Assembly: GCF_051131155.1 (NCBI RefSeq)
Contig: NZ_CP159508.1
Coordinates: 2,666,001 to 2,730,000, forward strand
From: Pseudanabaena minima
Lineage (GTDB): Bacteria; Cyanobacteriota; Cyanobacteriia; Pseudanabaenales; Pseudanabaenaceae
DNA: 64,000 nt
Direction of reading: 5' to 3'
Position numbers and translations under genes: made by a program. The notes beneath the pieces were generated by a model that saw only the letters and a program-made list of their open reading frames with translations, had not been told where the DNA came from and made no database searches. Below, in pieces: positions 18,325-25,873 of the stretch (its first letter is position 1; every line of letters starts with the position of its first letter).

Positions 18325-18954
18325 ATGCTTGACTATATCCGTGATGGCAACGCCATCTATCAAAAATCCTTTGCCACTATTCGCGCTGAGGCAAATTTAT
18401 CAATCTTGCCCCAAGACTTAGAAGTAGTTGCAGTACGCTTAATTCATGCCTGTGGGATGACGGATATTGTCAGTGATCTTGCTTATTCTGAAGATGTCGT
18501 CAAAATTGGCAGAGCAGCTTTGAAAAATGGCTCAAAGATCCTCTGTGACGCGCAAATGGTTGCCAATGGAGTTACCCGCAAGCGTTTGCCAGCTAATAAT
18601 CCTGTGATTTGTACTTTGAATGAGCCTGAAGTACCAGAAATTGCCCAACAAATTGGCAATACGCGATCAGCCGCCGCAATCGAACTATGGCGATCGCATA
18701 TGGAGGGATCAATCATTGCGATCGGTAATGCGCCTACAGCCCTATTTCGACTCTTAGAGCTACTTGATCAAGGTTTGCCCAAACCAGCCGTTATACTAGG
18801 ATTCCCTGTTGGTTTTGTCGGTGCGATCGAATCAAAGGCGGCTTTGGCAGAAAACAGTCGTGGCGTTCCCTTTTTGACTATTCATGGTCGGCGAGGCGGA
18901 AGTGCGATGGCAGCCGCAGCCTTGAATGCATTAGCGATGGAGAATGAGCTATGA
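18325..18954 (+). CDS. cobH: Precorrin-8X methylmutase
   Basis: 209 residues, the usual length. Moves the C-11 methyl group to C-12 to form hydrogenobyrinic or cobyrinic acid in corrin synthesis. Recognisable blocks are IHACGMTDIV (catalytic His), ILCDAQMVANGV, NAPTALFRLLEL and GFPVGFVGAIESK. Overlaps the cobI start by four bases (ATGA), so the two steps are translated together. Also called cbiC in the anaerobic pathway. Confidence 0.95.
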   Translation: MLDYIRDGNAIYQKSFATIRAEANLSILPQDLEVVAVRLIHACGMTDIVSDLAYSEDVVKIGRAALKNGSKILCDAQMVANGVTRKRLPANNPVICTLNEPEVPEIAQQIGNTRSAAAIELWRSHMEGSIIAIGNAPTALFRLLELLDQGLPKPAVILGFPVGFVGAIESKAALAENSRGVPFLTIHGRRGGSAMAAAALNALAMENEL

Positions 18955-19676
18955 ACACAGTTGAAGAAGTAATTGTCAAAAAAGGAAGTCTTTATGGTTT
19001 AGGTATTGGTCCTGGTGATCCAGAGTTATTAACCATTAAAGCCCATCGTATTTTGACTTCCGTTCCTGTGATTGCCTATCCCACGATGGAAAGTGGCAAA
19101 GTCTTAGCTAGAGCGATCGTCGCTGATTTTATTCGTCCTGAGCAAATAGAAGTGCCGATGCCACTTCCCTTTAGTGTCGATCGCTCCTCACAACCCTACT
19201 ACGATATCGCCGCCGAAAAGATTGCCGAACATTTAGCAGCAGGGCGTGATGTGGCGGTACTATGCGAAGGCGATCCCATGCTCTATGGATCGTTTATGTA
19301 TATTTTCAATCGTTTATCTGACAGATTCCATACTGAAGTCATTCCTGGTATCTCTTCTACTTTTGCCAGTGCCGCTATGCTGGGCGCTCCTCTGACCTAT
19401 CGCAATGATGTACTGAGCATTATGCCAGCTACTTTAGAGGCAGATATCTTACGCGATCGCTTAGCCGTTGCTGATGCCGCGATTATTATCAAACTAGGTA
19501 GACATTTCGCGAAAGTAAAAGCAGTTTTAGAAGAATTAGGGTTATTTTCTCGCGCCTTATATATTGAGAGAGCCACCATGCCCAATCAAACAATCAAAGC
19601 GATCGCCTCAGTCGTTGCTGATGAAGTTCCCTATTGGGCGATCGTGATGATTCCTAGTCAAACAAATCCCCAATAA
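18951..19676 (+). CDS. cobI: Precorrin-2 C(20)-methyltransferase
   Basis: 241 residues. SAM-dependent tetrapyrrole methylase that methylates C-20 of precorrin-2. Motifs include LYGLGIGPGDPELLTIKA at the N-terminus, VLCEGDPMLYGSFMYI, PGISSTFASAA and a C-terminal YWAIVMIPS. The end of cobH overlaps the ATG. With cobH it forms a two-gene cobalamin operon; the rest of the pathway is not in the window. Confidence 0.95.
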   Translation: MNTVEEVIVKKGSLYGLGIGPGDPELLTIKAHRILTSVPVIAYPTMESGKVLARAIVADFIRPEQIEVPMPLPFSVDRSSQPYYDIAAEKIAEHLAAGRDVAVLCEGDPMLYGSFMYIFNRLSDRFHTEVIPGISSTFASAAMLGAPLTYRNDVLSIMPATLEADILRDRLAVADAAIIIKLGRHFAKVKAVLEELGLFSRALYIERATMPNQTIKAIASVVADEVPYWAIVMIPSQTNPQ

Positions 19677-19701
19677 TCACCATAATTAAGAATTAATCAT
19701 C

Positions 19702-20529
19702 ATGTTTCAACCCCAAGCCGCCATCATTGCTGATAGCGTTAACTTAGCAGGCGATCGCCTAACGACTTTTGTGTTAACTTACCATCGCATGATTCACTCA
19801 GAATTCATGACCCATCGAATGCTCAGCAAAAATAGTAGCAGCAGTCGCGCTATTCCCGTTGAGAAAATGATCAAACTTGTCGAGAGCCAAGAAGTCTATC
19901 CATTACATTGGGGGAAAAACCAAAAGGGAATGTCGGCGCAAGCCGAAGTTACAGAGGATGAGATGCAAGCGGCGGCGGAGGTATGGAAATCGGCTAAAAA
20001 TGATGCTATCCGTCACGCTAAGCAACTAGTGCATATTGGTATTCACAAACAAGTAGTCAATCGCCTTTTGGAACCCTTCTCCACAATTACGGTAATTTGT
20101 TCGGGAACTGAATATCAAAACTTTTTTGAACAGCGCTGTCACCCCGATGCACAGCCTGAAATTCAAGCCTTAGCTCATAAAATGAAAGCAGCCTATGATG
20201 CAAGTCAGCCTCAACAACTAGCTGCTGGTGAGTGGCATTTACCATTAATTAAACAAGAAGATATTGACGAAATTAGCGATATTAACAAATTGGTCAAAGT
20301 GGCGGTAGGACGATGTGCGAGAGTTAGTTATCTCAATCACGATGGGGTGCGGAGCCTCACCGATGATGTGAAACTGCACGATCGCCTCTTAACTTCTAAG
20401 CCTGCTCATCTATCTCCCTTTGAGCATGTGGCTAGTGCGCTTCCTAATTCTGAAAAACGTGCTAACTTTACTGGTTTTCAAGCCTATCGATTTGATCTAG
20501 AAAGAAATAAGGACTTCACAGTAAAGTAA
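19702..20529 (+). CDS. ThyX-like flavin-dependent thymidylate synthase homologue, apparently circularly permuted
   Basis: 275 residues. ThyX makes dTMP from dUMP using FAD and methylene-tetrahydrofolate. Three blocks resemble ThyX but in a different order: THRMLSKNSSSSRA (residues 37-50; family RHRxxSxNExSxRY) comes first, then FFEQRCHPDAQPEIQ (141-155; family LRxxxxAQxEI), then RCARVSY and LSPFEH (204-242; family RAARVSF...PFEH), which lead the protein in Thermotoga ThyX. His, Arg, Ser47 and Arg49 of the signature remain, but the first Arg is Thr and the Glu is Ser. True thymidylate synthase activity is therefore uncertain. Just downstream of cobI (25 bases), possibly co-transcribed. Confidence 0.7.
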   Translation: MFQPQAAIIADSVNLAGDRLTTFVLTYHRMIHSEFMTHRMLSKNSSSSRAIPVEKMIKLVESQEVYPLHWGKNQKGMSAQAEVTEDEMQAAAEVWKSAKNDAIRHAKQLVHIGIHKQVVNRLLEPFSTITVICSGTEYQNFFEQRCHPDAQPEIQALAHKMKAAYDASQPQQLAAGEWHLPLIKQEDIDEISDINKLVKVAVGRCARVSYLNHDGVRSLTDDVKLHDRLLTSKPAHLSPFEHVASALPNSEKRANFTGFQAYRFDLERNKDFTVK

Positions 20530-20587
20530 AGAACTAGATTTTTTAGCTAGGCAAAGCCGAGCTAAAAAATCTAGCCCTTTACTTTAC
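20521..20587. repeat. Long palindrome overlapping a stop codon, GCAAAGC core
   Basis: Outer arms GTAAAGTAAAG/CTTTACTTTAC and inner arms CTAGATTTTTTAGCT with complement surround GGCAAAGCC. The ThyX-like stop codon lies in the left arm. The right end touches the MITE-like element. Confidence 0.8.
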
Positions 20588-20750
20588 TGATGTTACTTGG
20601 AACGCAGATGATGAATCTCTTGCTACTAGCGTCATAGGGCAAGCACGGGGGCATTGCCCCTACCTGAATAATTCATGTCCTGTAGGGGCTACGCCCCCGT
20701 GCCAGCCCTCAATATTGAGGATCGCAAGAATTCCTTCCACGTAACATCAG
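20587..20750. mobile_element. MITE-like element, 164 bp, no coding capacity
   Basis: The ends are inverted repeats: CTGATGTTACTTGGAA at the left and TTCCACGTAACATCAG at the right (one mismatch). TTA flanks both ends, consistent with a short target duplication. The interior holds the block CCTGTAGGGGCTACGCCCCC and shares its right two thirds with 10109-10227. No open reading frame, so it would depend on a transposase elsewhere. Confidence 0.75.
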
Positions 20751-20777
20751 TTATTAAATCGCAGAACCCTAAGAAGA

Positions 20778-21278
20778 TTATGAAGCGCTAATTGAAGGAG
20801 CAGAAGCCAGATAATTAGAATATTGGCAGATGGAGTCAATATCTGAATTTTGCCAAATTTTACAATCTTGACAATGATGAGCAACTAGTAAACCCCATAA
20901 TTTTTCATTAGTTAAAACGGGTGCAACTAAATTTGATCGCACTTGCATCTCTCTCAAAAAATCTCGGTGACAATTACTAATAGGAGCCTGCTCAATATCA
21001 TCAATAGCATGTATACGTCCCGCCAAATAAAGCGCTGCATATTCTAAATTGAAGCAATCATCAGCCCCTGTTGAGCCAATGATCGAGTATTTATGATCAC
21101 TGATTGCCTCAAAGGTTACTTGCCCTTTCCATTTTGTGTAGAAGTAATACAAAACCACGCGATCAACATCAAGCTGTTCCCTGAGGTTTTGCAGGGTTTC
21201 ACTAACAACTTGATCTTGTTGTAACTTATTAGTAATCCGACTTAAAACCGAACTCAAATCGCGATTGGCAGAATTCAT
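20778..21278 (-). CDS. Single-GAF protein with cyanobacteriochrome-like cysteines
   Basis: 166 residues, one GAF domain (residues ~15-155) and nothing else recognisable. Residues 73-76 read DDCF, matching the DXCF motif of one cyanobacteriochrome class, and 103-104 read CH, the position of the bilin-attaching Cys-His, followed by VRSNLVAPVL and LWGLLVAHHC as in that family. It could bind a bilin and act as a stand-alone light sensor. Many non-bilin GAF domains in cyanobacteria look similar, so this is a candidate only. No output domain; a partner must exist if it signals. Confidence 0.75.
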   Translation of the reverse strand: MNSANRDLSSVLSRITNKLQQDQVVSETLQNLREQLDVDRVVLYYFYTKWKGQVTFEAISDHKYSIIGSTGADDCFNLEYAALYLAGRIHAIDDIEQAPISNCHRDFLREMQVRSNLVAPVLTNEKLWGLLVAHHCQDCKIWQNSDIDSICQYSNYLASAPSISAS

Positions 21279-21370
21279 TGTGGCAATAGAAATGGTTAGA
21301 GGGAGCTTGTTTGCTAAAAAATAATCGATGATCGCTATTTTAGTCCATTTACCTATCCAAGAGTTTTAAA

Positions 21371-22207
21371 TTGCCTAAAGAATATCGCGCCACAGGAATA
21401 AACCTTAAGGGTATGCCCTTAGGCGAAAATGATCGCCTATTGACGATCCTCACTAAGGAGCATGGCTTGATTAAAGCCATTGCCGCAGGAGCAAGAAAAC
21501 ATCGCTCAGCAATGGCAGGGCGATCGGGCTTATTTGTGGTTAATGATTTGCAGATTTCCGTAGGACGCAGTATGGATCGGATTAAAAACGCGGAAGTTTT
21601 GCAGTCTTTTGTCGGTTTAGGTCAAACTCTAGCTAAGCTCACGGCTGCTCAGTATTTGTCAGAACTTGCCCTCATGCAAGCATTATCTGCTCAACCACAA
21701 GAAGAACTTTTTTTAGTGTTAGTCGAGCATTTAAATCGTATTCAGGAAGCTGAAAACCAAAATATTCTGGCACATTTAAATCATGGTATTTATCACTTGC
21801 TGGCGATCGCAGGATTTGCACCACAAGTGCATAGTTGTTGTATAAGTCAAAGCCCAGTGGTTGCCAATCTTCACCAGTCAAAATGGAAAGCAGGATTTAG
21901 TATTGTTGATGGTGGTGTCATCAATCTCGAAATAACCGATCTTGCGAGTGGCGGTAATCCGAACGGCGATCGCCATGAGATAAGCATTAGTGAAGCCATG
22001 CATAATCGGATTAGCCACTACCTCAATGCGTCTGAACTTCTGGCTATGCAAGAACTTGCACAAACTGATTTAGCAGATAATATTTTAGAAACGCATACAA
22101 CAGATTGGCTTGCAGTTGAAAGACTGTTACGAGCCTATGCACAGTATCATTTTGATAGACCAATCCAGTCTTCGGCTCTGATTGATAACTGTTTTTTTAA
22201 TATATGA
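21371..22207 (+). CDS. recO: DNA repair protein RecO
   Basis: 278 residues. RecO anneals single strands and loads RecA with RecF and RecR. The N-terminal OB fold is clear (ATGINLKGMPLGENDRLLT, GLIKAIAAGARK, GRSGLFVVNDLQI), with a helical C-terminal domain. The start codon is TTG. The family zinc-site region reads VHSCC and lacks a full four-cysteine set. The stop overlaps the ATG of the MFS gene by four bases. Confidence 0.9.
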   Translation: MPKEYRATGINLKGMPLGENDRLLTILTKEHGLIKAIAAGARKHRSAMAGRSGLFVVNDLQISVGRSMDRIKNAEVLQSFVGLGQTLAKLTAAQYLSELALMQALSAQPQEELFLVLVEHLNRIQEAENQNILAHLNHGIYHLLAIAGFAPQVHSCCISQSPVVANLHQSKWKAGFSIVDGGVINLEITDLASGGNPNGDRHEISISEAMHNRISHYLNASELLAMQELAQTDLADNILETHTTDWLAVERLLRAYAQYHFDRPIQSSALIDNCFFNI

Positions 22208-23601
22208 CCCATTTATTCGATCCACCTACACCTAATCTGCCAGAACCGCACGATTCCCGTCATACAGATCTTCACATTAATAATGGCAATGGCGAAATCT
22301 TAAATGGCGAAACCCTAGAAACACCAGATTTGCCGACTGATTCTAAATCTGTGCTTCGCAATCCTAATTTTTTATCGCTGTGGAGCGGACAGGTCTTTTC
22401 ACAAATTGCGGACAAAATTTTTTTAGTACTTGTGATTGCGATCGTTTCTACACAATTTCAGCATGAGGGCGAAACGATTAGCGGTTGGGTCTCCGCAGTC
22501 ATGGTGTCATTTACCATTCCCGCGATTTTATTTGGATCGATCGCTGGCGTATATGTTGATCGCTGGAATAAAAAAACAGTTTTAGTTAGTTCCAATATCT
22601 TCCGAGGAGTTTTGGTTCTCAGTATTCCCCTATTACTATGGGTGACTAAAAACAGCGTGTTACCTTGGGGCGCACCAACAGGATTTTGGGGATTACTGTG
22701 CATTACTTTTCTGGTCTCAACCTTCACGCAGTTTTTCACCCCTGCCGAACAATCAGCAATTACCCTTGTAGTTGAGAAACCGAAACTATTAGCCGCCAAT
22801 TCTCTCTACACGACGACGATTATGGCGGCTTTGATTTTAGGATTTGCCCTTGGTGAACCGCTCTTAGCTCTATCCGATCATCTCTGGCACAATGTCGGTC
22901 AAGAAATCCTTGTGGGTGGCAGTTATTTACTCGCAGGGATTATCTTAATTTTATTGAAAACAGGTGAAACTAAAGAAGACTTACACCGTGACAGTTTTCA
23001 CCTCTGGAATGACATCAAAGAAGGTTTGCAATATCTCAAACATAAGAAGACTTCACTATCAGCATTAATCCAATTAATTTGCACTTTTTCGATCATTGCC
23101 GCTTTGACAGTATTAGCTGTTCGTTTAGCTGAGGTAATGCCTGAAATTAAATCAGAACAATTTGGATTTTTATTGGCTGTAGCAAGTATGGGTATGGCGA
23201 TCGGTGCAGGAGTTGTTGCCAAACTGGGAGATCGCTGTAGCCGTCAAACACTTTCTTTGATTGGTTCCCTTGGGATGTCAGCATTTTTAGGGATGTTGGC
23301 AGTTTTTAGCGATCGCTTTGGCTTGGGGCTAATTGCGATCGCGGGTACTGGCATTTTTTCAGGCTTATGTGTCATTCCCATGCAGACGGTGATCCAAGAA
23401 GAAACCCCTGAAGATGTGCGTGGTAAAGTCTTTGGCTTACAAAATAATGCGGTGAATATTGCCCTTAGTTTACCGCTATCTGTAGCAGGTATTGCCGAAT
23501 CGTATTTTGGATTACAGAAGGTGATTTTTGCGCTGAGTGCGATCGCGATCGTGACGGGGCTGCTCACTTGGTACATTGCCCGTCAGCTAGTCGAATCGTA
23601 A
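22204..23601 (+). CDS. MFS transporter (macrolide-efflux-like)
   Basis: 465 residues. About 48 hydrophilic N-terminal residues precede twelve membrane segments. LRNPNFLSLWSGQVFSQIADK is typical of the MFS group annotated as macrolide/enterobactin efflux, and the loop YVDRWNKKTVLVSS fits the MFS signature between helices 2 and 3. It should export an unknown small molecule with a proton. Translationally coupled to recO; the functional reason is not evident. Confidence 0.85.
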   Translation: MTHLFDPPTPNLPEPHDSRHTDLHINNGNGEILNGETLETPDLPTDSKSVLRNPNFLSLWSGQVFSQIADKIFLVLVIAIVSTQFQHEGETISGWVSAVMVSFTIPAILFGSIAGVYVDRWNKKTVLVSSNIFRGVLVLSIPLLLWVTKNSVLPWGAPTGFWGLLCITFLVSTFTQFFTPAEQSAITLVVEKPKLLAANSLYTTTIMAALILGFALGEPLLALSDHLWHNVGQEILVGGSYLLAGIILILLKTGETKEDLHRDSFHLWNDIKEGLQYLKHKKTSLSALIQLICTFSIIAALTVLAVRLAEVMPEIKSEQFGFLLAVASMGMAIGAGVVAKLGDRCSRQTLSLIGSLGMSAFLGMLAVFSDRFGLGLIAIAGTGIFSGLCVIPMQTVIQEETPEDVRGKVFGLQNNAVNIALSLPLSVAGIAESYFGLQKVIFALSAIAIVTGLLTWYIARQLVES

Positions 23602-23636
23602 AAGAAAAAGAGCCGCATTGTGGCTCTTTTTCTTTT
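23600..23636 (+). terminator. Rho-independent terminator
   Basis: Fifteen-base arms (AAAAGAAAAAGAGCC and complement) around GCATTGT end in TTTTT immediately after the MFS stop codon. Confidence 0.8.
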
Positions 23637-23697
23637 TGGAGGTGCTTTCATAAAATCGTGTGATTTGTAACGCAACACCAACAGACAATCAGGTAAC

Positions 23698-23734
23698 ATT
23701 GCATACAGTCAAGCTTTGCCTGACTGTATGCAAT
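23698..23734. repeat. Palindrome, GCTTTGC core
   Basis: Arms ATTGCATACAGTCA/TGACTGTATGCAAT enclose AGCTTTGCC. It ends 15 bases before the chosen malic-enzyme start, so it may sit in its leader. Confidence 0.8.
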
Positions 23735-23749
23735 TATTTACTTCTCAAG

Positions 23750-25141
23750 ATGCAACAACTAACACCTAATCCCAGCTTTAGCTTGACCATTCGCGTGCAA
23801 CTCCTCAACCGCGCAGGAATGCTATCTTCAGTTATTGGCGCTCTAGCTGAAGCGGGAGGGAACCTCGGACAGATTGACCTGATCCAACAAACTCGCAAAA
23901 TTTCGGTACGAGATATCACTGTAAATGCCTATAGTGCCGAGCATATGGACAAATTGATTGCCGTCGTCAAGGCAGTCCCTGAAATTCGGGTTCTCGATGT
24001 TTACGATCGCACTTTCCAAATTCACAAAGGCGGCAAAATCCATCTCGAAGCTAAAGTAGCCGTTAAAGGACAAGATGATCTGGCGATGGTTTATACCCCT
24101 GGGGTGGGACGAGTATGTATGGCGATCGCCGAAGACAAGCGCAAGGTCTATGACTACACGATCAAATGCAACACAATCGCTGTAGTTACCGATGGCACGG
24201 CTGTACTAGGACTAGGTGATATTGGACCTGAAGCAGCAATGCCTGTCATGGAAGGTAAAGCGATGCTTTTCAAACAGTTTGCAGGACTAGATGCATTCCC
24301 AATCTGCCTAAACACCAAAGATGTTGATGAAATTGTGGAAACTGTAAAACGTATTTCACCAGCATTTGGAGGTGTGAATCTCGAAGACATTAGCGCTCCC
24401 CGTTGCTTTGAAATCGAAAAGCGTCTCAAAGAAGAACTGGACATTCCTGTGTATCACGATGATCAACATGGCACGGCGATCGTGGTTGTCGCAGCTACAA
24501 TCAACGCTCTCAAGGTCGTCAGCAAACCAATCGACACTGTCCGCATCGTGATGAATGGTGCAGGTGCATCAGGGATCGCTGTAGCCAGACTTTTGCGTGA
24601 AGCTGGTGTAAAGCGAATAGAGATGTGTGACTCCAGAGGATGTATTAGCAAGGATCGTCCCGATCTCACACCCGAAAAACAAGAGTTTGCGAGCGATCGC
24701 TCTGGTTCTTTAGCAGATGTGATTAAGGGAGCCGATATGTTTGTCGGTTTGAGTGTAAAGGGTGCGCTCACTCCCGAAATGGTGAGAAGTATGGCTCCCG
24801 CACCGATCGTCTTTGCCATGGCAAATCCAAATCCTGAAATTCAGCCCGAACTTGTAGAAAATGATGTTGCTGTCATTGCCACAGGTCGCAGTGACTATGC
24901 CAACCAAATTAATAATGTTCTCGCCTTCCCAGGAATTTTCCGTGGTGCGCTTGATGCAAGGGTGACACAGATTACGACACAGATGAATTTAGGCGCGGCT
25001 CAAGCGATCGCTTCTTTGGTCAGCAGCAGCGATCTTGCTCCTGATTTTATTATTCCTTCTGTATTTGATCCCCGCGTTTCCCATGCCGTTGCCGCCGCAG
25101 TCCATTCCGTAGCACGTCAACAAGGACTAGCCAATGCATAA
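23750..25141 (+). CDS. NAD(P)-dependent malic enzyme with N-terminal ACT domain
   Basis: About 463 residues. Oxidative decarboxylation of malate to pyruvate. Residues ~6-75 form an ACT-like regulatory domain (FSLTIRVQLLNRAGMLSSVI, VRDITVNAYS), then the malic enzyme core with MVYTPGVGRVC, VTDGTAVLGLGDIGP (catalytic Tyr/Lys region), YHDDQHGTAIVV (metal ligands) and the Rossmann loop NGAGASGIAVARL. Upstream in-frame codons run through the palindrome, so ATG 23750 is preferred over GTG 23660. The ACT domain suggests allosteric control by a small metabolite. Confidence 0.92.
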   Translation: MQQLTPNPSFSLTIRVQLLNRAGMLSSVIGALAEAGGNLGQIDLIQQTRKISVRDITVNAYSAEHMDKLIAVVKAVPEIRVLDVYDRTFQIHKGGKIHLEAKVAVKGQDDLAMVYTPGVGRVCMAIAEDKRKVYDYTIKCNTIAVVTDGTAVLGLGDIGPEAAMPVMEGKAMLFKQFAGLDAFPICLNTKDVDEIVETVKRISPAFGGVNLEDISAPRCFEIEKRLKEELDIPVYHDDQHGTAIVVVAATINALKVVSKPIDTVRIVMNGAGASGIAVARLLREAGVKRIEMCDSRGCISKDRPDLTPEKQEFASDRSGSLADVIKGADMFVGLSVKGALTPEMVRSMAPAPIVFAMANPNPEIQPELVENDVAVIATGRSDYANQINNVLAFPGIFRGALDARVTQITTQMNLGAAQAIASLVSSSDLAPDFIIPSVFDPRVSHAVAAAVHSVARQQGLANA

Positions 25142-25174
25142 GAAAAAGGGCGTGCTTTGTACGCCCTTTTTTCT
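25141..25174. terminator. Bidirectional terminator between convergent genes
   Basis: AGAAAAAGGGCGT and its complement flank GCTTTGT; A and T runs at the two ends allow termination of both the malic enzyme gene and the minus-strand unknown gene. Confidence 0.8.
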
Positions 25175-25841
25175 ATACTTGCATAGTAATAAACTCATCT
25201 ACTAAATTTAGAAGTCGTTCGATCGCATCATTAAGATTGATTGATTTAACAGGAAATCCATGGGCAACCCGATTTCTAATTTCATTTAAGGTAATCGCTC
25301 GTTCAAATTGATCGGTCGAAATTGCCAACTGAGTATATAGATGATGAATCATTAATATGGTTGGTAAGCGATCAATAGGTATTAATAAGTGCCTTGCATG
25401 TCTTCGCATTAAGATCTCCGCAAAGATCCATAGCGATAGAAACGCCGCCTCATGCTCTCCAATCGAGATTAATTTGGCAATCCGTTCTTTGCGATGCAAA
25501 ATTTGCGATCGAGTCAACTTATTGTCGGCAATATCCTCTTCAGCGATCGGCGTGGCATCTTCTCCCGTAATTAGTAGAAACCGCCAGCCGACATGCTCTG
25601 CAACGCTTTTAGCAATATCTCGATAGTAAGAGACTGCTAAATTTATCGCTACATCTCTAACCTCAACAATAAATCCTTGCTCTGTGGATATTTTCACCAA
25701 TAAATTTGGAATATATCCATTTAAGTCGAACGGTAGCTGCTGGATATGAGGTTGGTGAACAACTTCATACCCTTGCGAGCTATAGCATTCAATAACTTTT
25801 GCTTTGACTAAACTATTAATACTTGTATTACCTGAACACAT
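25173..25841 (-). CDS. Unknown protein: nuclease-like N-terminus, HEPN-like C-terminus
   Basis: 222 residues. The N-terminal half has the rhythm of a restriction-endonuclease-like fold (GYEVVHQPH, then PNLLVKI and FIVEVRDV), but the expected PD...ExK reads PN...ExR, so catalysis there is doubtful. The C-terminal half is helical and ends with ITLNEIRNRVAHGF, containing an R-x4-H pattern like HEPN ribonucleases. I do not recognise a named family. It converges with the malic enzyme gene and is followed upstream by leuC on the same strand 32 bases away. Confidence 0.65.
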   Translation of the reverse strand: MCSGNTSINSLVKAKVIECYSSQGYEVVHQPHIQQLPFDLNGYIPNLLVKISTEQGFIVEVRDVAINLAVSYYRDIAKSVAEHVGWRFLLITGEDATPIAEEDIADNKLTRSQILHRKERIAKLISIGEHEAAFLSLWIFAEILMRRHARHLLIPIDRLPTILMIHHLYTQLAISTDQFERAITLNEIRNRVAHGFPVKSINLNDAIERLLNLVDEFITMQV

Positions 25842-25873
25842 TCACAATCCCGACCTACCGACTTGTAGCAAAA

